57,565 nucleotides of DNA from Mesonia sp. (GTDB lineage: Bacteria > Bacteroidota > Bacteroidia > Flavobacteriales > Flavobacteriaceae): the NCBI GenBank assembly GCA_012964435.1, contig DTTX01000041.1, forward strand, positions 43,695-101,259, given 5' to 3'. The notes under the pieces were generated by a model that did no database searches, had not been told where the DNA came from, and saw only the letters and a list, made by a program, of their open reading frames with translations. Both the position numbers and the translations under genes were made by a program. Positions within the stretch are counted from its first letter, which is position 1; each line of letters begins with the position of its first letter. Shown in pieces: positions 24,107-31,069 of the stretch.

Positions 24107-24581
24107 AACTAAACAAATTTCGATGTTCTTTGTAATGTTTTTTTAATTCGGTTAGCACTTCTTTAGTGTTTTTATAATCTCCGTGAATTATTTCGATATA
24201 CGTATTATTTAATAAATGAATTTCGGTGACATAATAGGTGGTAAATGTTTGAGAATTAACCTTGCCATTTTTCTTTCTAACCGTAGCTATATAGGCGATA
24301 TCTTTATAAGTTATCTTTTCTATTTTGCCCGTAATTAGGTATTTGAATATTACATTTTTTGAAGTGATTTCGATAGTTTTAATATCGTGCCTGGCTTTTT
24401 GATAAAGTACACCAATTAGTGTAATTACCAAAACACATCCTAACCAAAAAAAGGCGTGTCTTACATCAAAATTTCCCATTTCATCTTTAGCCATATAGAA
24501 AAGAAAAATAATAACTATAAGCATCCCGATAATGGTTGCTTTGATCGATAGCCAATAATGTTCTCTAAATTCAGATTTCAT
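24093..24581 (-). CDS. Two-helix membrane protein with PH-like C-terminal domain, unknown function
   Basis: A 162-residue protein. Two hydrophobic helices (about 12-30 and 42-61) precede a beta-rich part (IKTIEITSKNVIFKYLITGKIEKITYKDIAYIATVRKK... TEIHLLNNTYIEIIHGDY) and a C-terminal helix. The layout recalls bacterial PH-domain membrane proteins, but no specific family is recognised. It starts 9 bases after the sugar acetyltransferase gene, so it is probably cotranscribed, and overlaps the HxlR gene tail to tail. Confidence 0.75.
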   Translation of the reverse strand: MKSEFREHYWLSIKATIIGMLIVIIFLFYMAKDEMGNFDVRHAFFWLGCVLVITLIGVLYQKARHDIKTIEITSKNVIFKYLITGKIEKITYKDIAYIATVRKKNGKVNSQTFTTYYVTEIHLLNNTYIEIIHGDYKNTKEVLTELKKHYKEHRNLFSSKTL

Positions 24582-24590
24582 ATTGTTGAA

Positions 24591-25148
24591 TTATCCTAAT
24601 TCTTTAATCACTTTACACGGATTCCCGGCGGCCATCACGTTGGCGGGAATGTCTTTGGTCACCACACTGCCGGCACCAATAATGCTTTTATCTCCAATTC
24701 TTACACCGGGGCAAATAGTTACATTGCCGCCAATCCAAACGTTTTTACCAATATGTATAGGTTTACCTTTTTCAATATGTGTGGCTCGTTTTTCTGCATT
24801 AGTAGGATGCACCGCGGTATAAATTTGCACATTCGGGCCAAACATAGTTTGTTCGCCAATTTCTATCACGGCTAGATCTAAAAGTGTACAATTAAAATTG
24901 AAAAATACGCCTTTACCTGTTCTAATATTATAACCATAATCACAATAAAATGGAGGCTGAATAAAAGTCGCTTTATGGGAATTAGGTAATAACTTTCGGG
25001 TAATTTCTTTTTGCTGCTGAAGATTTTCCGGCGGGTTATGATTGAGCTCATGCAATAGTTTTCTGGCAGCTAATCGCTCTTCACTTAACTCTTTATCTAG
25101 CGGATTAAAATATTCTCCTGCCAGCATTTTTTCTTTTTCTGTTTTCAT
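24591..25148 (-). CDS. Maltose/galactoside O-acetyltransferase family (Maa-like)
   Basis: A 185-residue left-handed beta-helix acetyltransferase. The Maa N-terminal domain (EKMLAGEYFNPLDKELSEERLAARKLLHELN) precedes the hexapeptide coils (IRTGKGVFFNFNCTLLD, IEIGEQTMFGPNVQIYTAVHP with the catalytic histidine, IGKNVWIGGNVTICPGVRIGDKSIIGAGSVVTKDIP). The enzyme transfers acetyl from acetyl-CoA to the 6-hydroxyl of sugars; the physiological role is often unclear. It is followed 9 bases later by the PH-like membrane protein. Copy D of the dispersed element lies just upstream. Confidence 0.92.
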   Translation of the reverse strand: MKTEKEKMLAGEYFNPLDKELSEERLAARKLLHELNHNPPENLQQQKEITRKLLPNSHKATFIQPPFYCDYGYNIRTGKGVFFNFNCTLLDLAVIEIGEQTMFGPNVQIYTAVHPTNAEKRATHIEKGKPIHIGKNVWIGGNVTICPGVRIGDKSIIGAGSVVTKDIPANVMAAGNPCKVIKELG

Positions 25149-25165
25149 TTGTTAGTTGAGGTTAT

Positions 25166-25270
25166 TTGCGTTAGAGGTTGAGGCTTTGTTGGAGCTCTTT
25201 TGAGATTCCTGCCCACGCAGGAATTTGAAAAAGCGACTGCCGAAAACCCGACCCGATAGGGGAACGCCCT
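25166..25270 (-). repeat. Dispersed hairpin element, copy D (variant interior)
   Basis: On the minus strand it opens GGGCGTTCCCCTATCGGGTCGGG and closes CTCTAACGC, like copies A-C, with terminal arms GCGTT / AACGC. The interior differs: it carries the hairpin ATTCCTGC-GTGG-GCAGGAAT instead of the poly-T/poly-A stem. It lies between the acetyltransferase and DUF3307 genes. Confidence 0.65.
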
Positions 25271-25275
25271 AAATT

Positions 25276-25983
25276 TTAAAGATATGACAAACTATAATTA
25301 CACAAAAGTGCCACAATAATGGCGAGCCCAAAACTGAGCAACGTACCTATGAGAATGTACTCGGTAAGCTTGCGGTCTTTAGATTCGGTGAGGTCGCTAA
25401 ATCTAAATATAGACTTGGCGGCAATTAGAAAACCAACACCTTCCCAATGCTGCGACGCAATAAAAACAAATACGAGTAAACGTTCTAAGATCCCGATATA
25501 TTTTCCGGCGTTTTCGAGCGATTCGTCTTTTTCGATCTCGGTATTGGGTTTGTAAATAGAAATTAGGGTTTTAATCATAATCGATGCCGGCGTGGTCAAA
25601 AAGAAGGCTCCGGTAAGGTAACACAGCAAAATAGGCGAGAGGTTAAAGTGAATATTCTCCCGCTCGATTAAAAAATACAATCCGAAAATTATACTGAAAT
25701 GAAATATCTGGTCGAGAAAAAATAGTAAACGTCGATTTTTTTCATTTTGAAAACTAAGCTTCCAAGCGTCGATGGCCAAATGAGTAATGGCAATAATTAA
25801 TGGAATGTACCAAAGTTTTAAATTCCATAGGAAAAGAAAATTCAACAATAAATGAATCCCTACGTGAAAATAGAGCTTATTCGAAGCTAATTTTTTACTT
25901 TCTTTTTCTTTTACCCAAGAATAAGGTTGCAACAGAAAATCGCCCACCAAATGCGCTAAAATAAGTTGAATTAATAGCATCAT
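25276..25983 (-). CDS. DUF3307 integral membrane protein
   Basis: A 235-residue protein with about six transmembrane helices. The family hallmark LILAHLVGDFLLQPYSW is at the N-terminus, followed by FHVGIHLLLNF and IIAITHLAIDAWKL; these repeated His/Asp positions in membrane segments suggest a metal or proton site. The function is unknown. Its ATG overlaps the satD stop by 4 bases (ATGA-type coupling), so the two are made from one mRNA and probably work together. This pairing of SatD and DUF3307 recurs in Bacteroidota as far as I recall. Confidence 0.88.
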   Translation of the reverse strand: MMLLIQLILAHLVGDFLLQPYSWVKEKESKKLASNKLYFHVGIHLLLNFLFLWNLKLWYIPLIIAITHLAIDAWKLSFQNEKNRRLLFFLDQIFHFSIIFGLYFLIERENIHFNLSPILLCYLTGAFFLTTPASIMIKTLISIYKPNTEIEKDESLENAGKYIGILERLLVFVFIASQHWEGVGFLIAAKSIFRFSDLTESKDRKLTEYILIGTLLSFGLAIIVALLCNYSLSYL

Positions 25984-26594
25984 AATATCGACTTTATTTT
26001 CTGTTGAAAGATTTTATTGAAATCGGTTAACTGACTCAATCCTGCACGTTTTTGGCGTTCACTCACCGTGTTTTGTTTAATGCCGATTAATTCTCCCAAT
26101 TGTTGCTGATTCATTTCCGGATTTTCTAAACTCAATTTAACAATTTCAGCAGAATTTGGCGTCCAATGATCCATAGTTAAAAGTGCCAATTGAAAATATA
26201 CATTCAGTTCTTGGTCGAGTTTTAAGTTTCCGGTATTGATGAGTAGATTGGTTTTTTCACGTTTCAATTTTTCAAACACTTCGCCAGATCTAATAAAAGC
26301 ACTTCCGTTAGCTTCAGAAATTGTTGCTGCATCATAGCTTTTTTCACCTAAACCTATCGCCATTCTGGCATCGAGTTCTTTCATTGTTTTTAAAGCGGCT
26401 TTGATGTACACACATTGCCAAAAAACTTCTAACGGTGATTTTATTTCTACCTGAAAACTATCGCCTCTAAAAATTTCCCAATCTTTTTGCTCTTTACCCA
26501 AAACTTGAAGCGTCGCACGCATCTGTTCTAGGTAAGCTTCGGGCAAGTTGACCGATTGAGAATTAATAATATCTCCTGTAATTACACTTGTCAT
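25980..26594 (-). CDS. satD: SatD family protein with C-terminal helix-turn-helix
   Basis: A 204-residue protein. The SatD domain opens MTSVITGDIINSQSV and continues IFRGDSFQVEI, MAIGLGEKSYDAATISEANGSAFIRSGEVFEKL, a pattern recalling nucleotide-cyclase or small-ligand folds. The C-terminus holds a helix-turn-helix (about 155-187: NPEMNQQQLGELIGIKQNTVSERQKRAG). SatD was named from an acid-tolerance locus in streptococci; the molecular role is unknown. A sensor/regulator using the HTH on the palindrome array that ends 9 bases upstream is my inference. It is cotranscribed with the DUF3307 gene. Confidence 0.85.
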   Translation of the reverse strand: MTSVITGDIINSQSVNLPEAYLEQMRATLQVLGKEQKDWEIFRGDSFQVEIKSPLEVFWQCVYIKAALKTMKELDARMAIGLGEKSYDAATISEANGSAFIRSGEVFEKLKREKTNLLINTGNLKLDQELNVYFQLALLTMDHWTPNSAEIVKLSLENPEMNQQQLGELIGIKQNTVSERQKRAGLSQLTDFNKIFQQKIKSIL

Positions 26595-26602
26595 ACTTCA
26601 AA

Positions 26603-26714
26603 TATCGTTTAAAAACACGATAAATGCAAATATCGTTTTAAAAAACGATAATACGATTTATCGTTTCTAAAGGTGATAGCACCAAATATCGTTCAAAAAG
26701 GCGATAATTTAGCC
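26603..26714. repeat. Four-unit 28-bp palindrome array (predicted SatD operator)
   Basis: Four tandem units start at 26603, 26631, 26659 and 26687, exactly 28 bp apart. Each is a 20-bp dyad TATCGT-N8-ACGATA followed by an 8-bp variable spacer. Units 1 and 2 are perfect in both 6-bp arms (unit 2: TATCGTTTTAAAAAACGATA); the right arm is GTGATA in unit 3 and GCGATA in unit 4. The half-sites therefore recur every 14 bp in alternating orientation, eight in a row. On the minus strand ACGATATTTG, close to the TAnnTTTG -10, is embedded at three unit edges, so binding would occlude satD promoters. It may also act on cydA, 125 bases away on the other side. Confidence 0.85.
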
Positions 26715-26804
26715 ATTGAATTCTTATAAATTTTAGCCGAAATTAAAAAGTGTTAAACCTTAAAACTAGGTAACCATAGTCACGCTATTTAAATTAGGAT
26801 GAAG

Positions 26805-26812
26805 TAAATTTG
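26805..26812 (+). promoter_or_regulatory. -10 box of the cydAB operon
   Basis: TAAATTTG matches TAnnTTTG, 26 bases before the cydA ATG at 26839. No TTG element is obvious, which would fit activator dependence. Confidence 0.55.
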
Positions 26813-26838
26813 TAGAAGAACTAAACTTCGCTTTTTCT

Positions 26839-28140
26839 ATGGAAAATCTAGAGGCCGCAAGACTTCAAATGGCAATCACACTCATTTTCCACATTGTATT
26901 TGCCTGTATTGGGATGGTGATGCCTTTTTTTATGGTGATCTCGCACTATAAATGGTTAAAAACCCGAAAAGAAATTTATTTAAAACTTACCAAAGCTTGG
27001 CAACGTGGCGTAGCAATTTTCTTTGTTACTGGAGCTGTTTCCGGGACTGCACTTTCGTTTGAATTAGGTTTACTCTGGCCGGAATTTATGAAACACGCCG
27101 GACCCATTATCGGGATGCCGTTTTCGTTAGAAGGAGCCGCCTTTTTTGTAGAAGCGATCGCACTTGGTTTTTATTTATACGGGTGGAAGAAATTACCCGA
27201 GAAATTTCATTGGTTTACCGGAGTTATTATTGGTATTTCGGGAGTGATGTCGGGTATTTTGGTCGTTGCCGCCAATGGTTGGATGAATTCGCCTTCAGGT
27301 TTTACCTATGAAAACGGAGTATTTTCAGATATTAATCCGATAGAAGCGATGTTGAATGGCGCTTGGTTTACGCAAGCTTTACATATGACGCTGGCAGCTT
27401 TTGTAGCGACTGGTTTTGCCGTTGCAGGAATTCATGCCTATCAAGTTTACAAAGGAAAAAATGTAGAATTGCACAAAAAAGCATTCCGCATTGCCATCAT
27501 TTTTGCCGCGGTTGCAGCTTTATTACAACCTATTAGCGGAGATATTTCAGCAAAAGATGTAGCAGAACGACAACCTGCAAAACTCGCTGCTTTAGAAGCA
27601 CATTATGAAACAGAAAAAGGCGCTCCGCTTTATATCGGCGGAATTGTAGATGAAGAAAAGCAAGAAGTAACTCATAAAATTGAAATCCCAAAAGCACTTT
27701 CTTTCTTGGCTTTTGGCGATTTTGATGCGGAAGTAAAAGGTTTGAATGATTTTCCTGAAGATGAACAACCTCCGGTAGCGATTGTTCATTACGCTTTTCA
27801 AATTATGGTGGGTATCGGTACACTGTTAGCGATTGTCGGTTTATTCTATCTTTTAAGTTTAAAATGGAAAAAGTGGCAAAACCATCGCAAATTCTGGCTA
27901 CTATTTACCTTAATGGCGCCTTTAGGATATATTGCTTTAGAAGCCGGTTGGATCGTTACAGAAGTTGGTCGACAACCTTGGATCATTTATCAAGTAATGA
28001 AAACAAAAGATGCGGTCACGCCAATGCCTGGAATTTTTTACAGCTTAATTACCTATACCGGGATGTATATTGTACTTACCTGCGTGGTAAGTTGGCTGTT
28101 GGCAAGACAAATTAAAGTATTGAACCAAAACGAAGATTAG
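26839..28140 (+). CDS. cydA: Cytochrome bd oxidase subunit I
   Basis: A 433-residue membrane subunit carrying hemes b558, b595 and d of the high-affinity quinol oxidase. The early heme-ligand histidine (His18 in LIFHIVFACIG), the GRQPW motif in VTEVGRQPWIIYQVM and about nine transmembrane helices are visible. It is shorter than E. coli CydA (522) because the periplasmic quinol loop is short (the CIO/short Q-loop class). CydB follows after one base, then DUF423. The enzyme would support growth at low oxygen. Confidence 0.96.
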   Translation: MENLEAARLQMAITLIFHIVFACIGMVMPFFMVISHYKWLKTRKEIYLKLTKAWQRGVAIFFVTGAVSGTALSFELGLLWPEFMKHAGPIIGMPFSLEGAAFFVEAIALGFYLYGWKKLPEKFHWFTGVIIGISGVMSGILVVAANGWMNSPSGFTYENGVFSDINPIEAMLNGAWFTQALHMTLAAFVATGFAVAGIHAYQVYKGKNVELHKKAFRIAIIFAAVAALLQPISGDISAKDVAERQPAKLAALEAHYETEKGAPLYIGGIVDEEKQEVTHKIEIPKALSFLAFGDFDAEVKGLNDFPEDEQPPVAIVHYAFQIMVGIGTLLAIVGLFYLLSLKWKKWQNHRKFWLLFTLMAPLGYIALEAGWIVTEVGRQPWIIYQVMKTKDAVTPMPGIFYSLITYTGMYIVLTCVVSWLLARQIKVLNQNED

Positions 28141-28141
28141 T

Positions 28142-29161
28142 ATGTTAACCGTAGTTTTATTCTTTCTATTTTTCTCGTTGTTTCTCTATGTATTACTAGC
28201 TGGAGCAGATTTTGGCGGCGGAATTATCGAATTATTTTCTTCTCCTAAAAATCAAGAGAAAACCAAGCAAACCATTTATCGTGTAATGGGACCCATTTGG
28301 GAAGCCAACCACATTTGGATCATTATTTTAATCGTGATCTTATGGATAGGTTTTCCGCAGTATTTCAACATTTTTGTGGTTTATTTACATATTCCGATTA
28401 CCTTAATGTTACTGGGAATTACCATTCGTGGTTTAGCATTTATTTTTAGACATTACGATGCTGTAAAAGGGCGTTCGCAAGGTTCTTACAATGCGTTATT
28501 TAAATTAGGAAGTATTTTGAGTCCGCTGTTTTTAGGAGTGATCTTTGGTGGTTTAGTAGGAGGGAACATTAATTTATTTTCGGAAAACCATAACCTTAGT
28601 TTTAAAGAAATTTATATCGACGGTTGGTTTAATGTTTTTTCAGTATTGATCGGTGTTTTTTATATCGCGCTTTGTGCATTTATCGCTTCTAATTTTTTAA
28701 TTGGCGAAGCAGATGATGAAGATGAATTAAATTTATATCGAAAAAAAGCAAGTTATTCTACCATCATTTTAGTTTTCATAGGTTTAGTGATTTTAGCTTA
28801 TGGTTATTTTAATGAAATTGATTTTGTAATCGATTTTATTGAGAATAAATATTCTATCATTGCTGTAGCGATTTCAGGAATTGTTTTAATTCCATTGTGG
28901 AAAATGATTAAACTGAAGCGAAAAGCTTGGGCCAGAATTTTAGCCGGGGTACAAGTTTTATTAGTAGTTTCTGCGGCGATGTTAGCGCATTTTCCAGATG
29001 TTATTATTACTTCAACTAAAGAAATAAGTATTTTAGATGGTGTTGCTCCAGATAGTGTGATTCAAGTGTTAGGGATTGCATTACTTATTGGTGGCGCTAT
29101 TATTTTACCGGGACTTTATCACTTAATGAAGTCTTTTCAACTTATCAAATTATTTAAATAA
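28142..29161 (+). CDS. cydB: Cytochrome bd oxidase subunit II
   Basis: A 339-residue polytopic protein. It opens with the CydB hallmark LYVLLAGADFGGGIIELFSSPKNQEKTKQTIYRVMGPIWEANHIWIIILIVILWIGFP, and about eight helices follow. It pairs with CydA to form the bd oxidase. It starts one base after the cydA stop, and its own stop overlaps the DUF423 start (TAATG). No cydX-like small ORF or cydDC exporter is visible in the window. Confidence 0.95.
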   Translation: MLTVVLFFLFFSLFLYVLLAGADFGGGIIELFSSPKNQEKTKQTIYRVMGPIWEANHIWIIILIVILWIGFPQYFNIFVVYLHIPITLMLLGITIRGLAFIFRHYDAVKGRSQGSYNALFKLGSILSPLFLGVIFGGLVGGNINLFSENHNLSFKEIYIDGWFNVFSVLIGVFYIALCAFIASNFLIGEADDEDELNLYRKKASYSTIILVFIGLVILAYGYFNEIDFVIDFIENKYSIIAVAISGIVLIPLWKMIKLKRKAWARILAGVQVLLVVSAAMLAHFPDVIITSTKEISILDGVAPDSVIQVLGIALLIGGAIILPGLYHLMKSFQLIKLFK

Positions 29162-29562
29162 TGATCAAAGAAATTACCCTAATTTCCGGAGCTGTTTTCG
29201 GGATTTTAGCCATTGTTTTAGGTGCTTTTGGCGCCCATGCTTTAAAAAAAACTTTTACTGAAGAGCAATTATCAAGTTTTGAAACCGGCGTAAAATACCA
29301 AATGTATCACGCCATTCTCCTGTTGGTGATCGGTTTAAATTTTCCCTTGGTAAATACGATCGAACATTTTATGGTATTTTTTGTGATCGCCGGAGTAATT
29401 CTCTTTTCGTTTAGTATTTACGGTTTATGTATTTCTTCTAGCAGAGGTAAGAAAATTAAAATTTTAGGACCGATAACTCCGCTCGGCGGACTTTCACTCA
29501 TCATCGGGTGGATTTTAATGTTGGTCGTTTTCTTAGATTACGGATTTTATTTGGGTGCGTAA
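29161..29562 (+). CDS. DUF423 membrane protein
   Basis: A 133-residue protein with four transmembrane helices. The DUF423 signature GAVFGILAIVLGAFGAHALKKTFTEEQLSSFETGVKYQMYHAILLL is present, with LGPITPLGGLSLIIGWI near the end. The function is unknown. It is translationally coupled to cydB. The last alanine codon and TAA are formed by the terminal arm GCGTAA of a dispersed element (copy C), so the extreme C-terminus may have been changed by that insertion. Confidence 0.9.
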   Translation: MIKEITLISGAVFGILAIVLGAFGAHALKKTFTEEQLSSFETGVKYQMYHAILLLVIGLNFPLVNTIEHFMVFFVIAGVILFSFSIYGLCISSSRGKKIKILGPITPLGGLSLIIGWILMLVVFLDYGFYLGA

Positions 29563-29645
29563 GGGATCGAAATGGCATCCTTTTTTTGCTTTGATAAATG
29601 GCAAAAAAAGATATAATGAAGAGCCCGACCTGTAAGGTTACGCCA
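29557..29645 (-). repeat. Dispersed hairpin element, copy C
   Basis: On the minus strand it opens GGCGTAACC, AGGTCGGGCT and TATATCTTTTTTTGCCATTT and closes AAAAAAAGGATGCC and ATCCCTTACGC. The terminal arms GCGTAA / TTACGC pair, and the inner stem pairs CTTTTTTTGC with GCAAAAAAAG. It overlaps the last two codons of the DUF423 gene. Confidence 0.8.
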
Positions 29646-29646
29646 T

Positions 29647-29687
29647 AAAAAAAGCTCCAATTAAAATTATTAATCGGAGCTTTTTTT
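29647..29687. terminator. Bidirectional terminator between cydB-DUF423 and the small lipoprotein gene
   Basis: Stem AAAAAAGCTCC / GGAGCTTTTTT with ATT/AAT pairs near the loop; A and T runs on both sides let it end both convergent transcripts. Confidence 0.88.
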
Positions 29688-29704
29688 ATATAAAATATTT
29701 AAAC

Positions 29705-30094
29705 TTATCTACTCAACTCAAGTACCTGAACGCTTTGATTGCCGTCGGTCGATTTCCAAACCTGACTTTTAGATTTGTCGCTCACGATGATCCAAGTTTT
29801 ATTAAGCGCAGATTTATCTTTCTTTTTAGTGCTTTTAATCACAATATAATCTTCGTGTAACTCATAAGTAAATTCAGATTTATCTAAGTAGTCATTTTGT
29901 AAAACGTTGTAATGAATATCCTTAGTTCCTTTTCCGTTTTTCTTAAAAGTGATCGTCCCGATATTTTGCGAAGTTGTATTTTGACCTTTATCGTTTACCA
30001 CTTCATATTTATCAATATTCCAGGTGTTTACGATATTTGGCGAACAACTCGCTAAAGAAATAATTGCGACTAAAAGTAAAAATTTGCTTTTCAT
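29705..30094 (-). CDS. Small lipocalin-like lipoprotein
   Basis: A 129-residue lipoprotein with lipobox LASC (Cys17). The body is a short beta-rich domain: VNTWNIDKYEVVNDKGQ, TITFKKNGKGTKDI, FTYELHEDYIVIKS, KTWIIVSDKSKSQVWKS, as in lipocalin-like Bacteroidota proteins that often detect misfolding or bind small hydrophobics; no ligand is known. No acidic export signal follows the cysteine, so a periplasmic location is likely. A longer frame adds 10 residues; the chosen Met gives a clean signal peptide. Confidence 0.8.
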   Translation of the reverse strand: MKSKFLLLVAIISLASCSPNIVNTWNIDKYEVVNDKGQNTTSQNIGTITFKKNGKGTKDIHYNVLQNDYLDKSEFTYELHEDYIVIKSTKKKDKSALNKTWIIVSDKSKSQVWKSTDGNQSVQVLELSR

Positions 30095-30167
30095 AACTAA
30101 ATTTATTTTTAGACAAAAAAACAACTTTAATTGCTTGTAAACCCTTGTTTTTGCAGAGATTTAACTT

Positions 30168-30719
30168 TTAATCGTTCAATTCTACCTGTACACGATATTG
30201 CTGTAGATCATTTTGAAATTCTGCAGATGAGAAATCGATATGATGAAATTCTTCATCACGTTTACGCTTTAATTGCGTACGTTTCATACTTTTTAAAAAG
30301 CGAAGAACACTTTTTCGGCGCGATAAAATTAAGCCGGGAACCTTCATACTATTTCCGCTTTTATCTTTGGCAACCATCGTAATGTAAGACGAGTTACAAT
30401 GTTTACTTTCGCCGGTTTGTATATTTTCTGCTTCCACACGAATCCCGATCACCATCGAGCTGGTTCCCACATAATTTACCGAAGCCTTCATCGTTACCAA
30501 CTCGCCAATTTCAATAGGTCTTAAAAAATCGACCGTATCGACGCTAGCCGTTACACAATATTGCCCGCTATGTTTTGAAGCACAAGCAAACGCGATTTGA
30601 TCTAATAACGATAAAATATAACCTCCGTGAATTTTTCCGTTGAAATTAGAATGGGAAGGAAGCATCAATTCAGAAATGACCACTTCAGATTCAGAAACGT
30701 GTTTAAATTCTTTACTCAT
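30168..30719 (-). CDS. Acyl-CoA thioesterase (hotdog fold, YciA/ACOT-like)
   Basis: A 183-residue hotdog-fold protein. The active-site helix region is PSHSNFNGKIHGGYILSLLDQIAFACASKHSG, followed by VTASVDTVDFLRPIEIGELVTMKASVNYVGTSSMVIGIRVEAENI. It probably hydrolyses acyl-CoA in the cytosol. A basic C-terminal extension (SRRKSVLRFLKSMKRTQLKRKRDEEFH) follows the domain. It is monocistronic, with copy B of the dispersed element just upstream of its start, possibly inside its promoter region. Confidence 0.9.
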   Translation of the reverse strand: MSKEFKHVSESEVVISELMLPSHSNFNGKIHGGYILSLLDQIAFACASKHSGQYCVTASVDTVDFLRPIEIGELVTMKASVNYVGTSSMVIGIRVEAENIQTGESKHCNSSYITMVAKDKSGNSMKVPGLILSRRKSVLRFLKSMKRTQLKRKRDEEFHHIDFSSAEFQNDLQQYRVQVELND

Positions 30720-30740
30720 AAATTAGTTTTAGTTGGTTTT

Positions 30741-30833
30741 GGGCGCAACCCTAGCGGGTCGGGCTTTTCGCTATATCTTTTTTTTGCCATTTGCGAAAGC
30801 AAAAAAAGGATGCCGCTGCAATCCCTTGCGCAA
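30741..30833 (+). repeat. Dispersed hairpin element, copy B
   Basis: It opens GGGCGCAACCC and GGGTCGGGCTTTTCGCTATATC and closes GGATGCCGCTGCAATCCCTTGCGC. The terminal arms GCGCAA (30743-30748) / TTGCGC (30826-30831) pair, and the inner stem pairs CTTTTTTTTGC (30777-30787) with GCAAAAAAAGG (30799-30809). It lies 20 bases before the thioesterase start. Confidence 0.8.
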
Positions 30834-30911
30834 GTTAAAAATAGAAGTTTGAAAGCTGAAACAAGAAAAATCTAGATAGAAAATAAAAATTGTATGATCA
30901 AGATTTTATTG

Positions 30912-30934
30912 GTCGCACTGAGCTTATCGAAGTG
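30912..30934 (+). repeat. Short dispersed repeat, GTCRCACTGAGCTTRTCGAAGTG type
   Basis: This 23-base segment matches, on the opposite strand, 32930-32952 at 21 of 23 positions. It is an isolated half of the longer repeat at 32835-32952. Confidence 0.6.
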
Positions 30935-31006
30935 TAAATCTTTAATCTGGAACAAAAATCTATAAAATTAGTTTTCCGTTAAAAAAGAACCCAATTTTTC
31001 TATATT

Positions 31007-31062
31007 CTACAACCTACAACCTACAACCTACAACCTACAACCTACGACCTAAAATCTACAAT
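31007..31062. repeat. Tandem heptamer array (CTACAAC)n
   Basis: Eight consecutive heptamers: five perfect CTACAAC, then CTACGAC, CTAAAAT and CTACAAT. It ends 8 bases before the stop codon of the gene at 31070 and is non-coding. It shares the 7-base period, but not the sequence, of the CTTCCNN arrays near 9.4 and 9.8 kb. With copy B and the 30912 repeat, it fills the 350-base gap between genes, where I see no further gene. Confidence 0.8.
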
Positions 31063-31069
31063 CGACTCG

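Noticed and set aside
25319-25555. 78-codon plus-strand frame inside DUF3307
   Set aside because: Antisense shadow of a well-supported membrane protein.
26603-26714. Reading the 28-bp periodic array as a CRISPR
   Set aside because: Spacers are only 8 bp, units are palindromic and imperfect, and no cas genes are nearby; operator sites explain it better.
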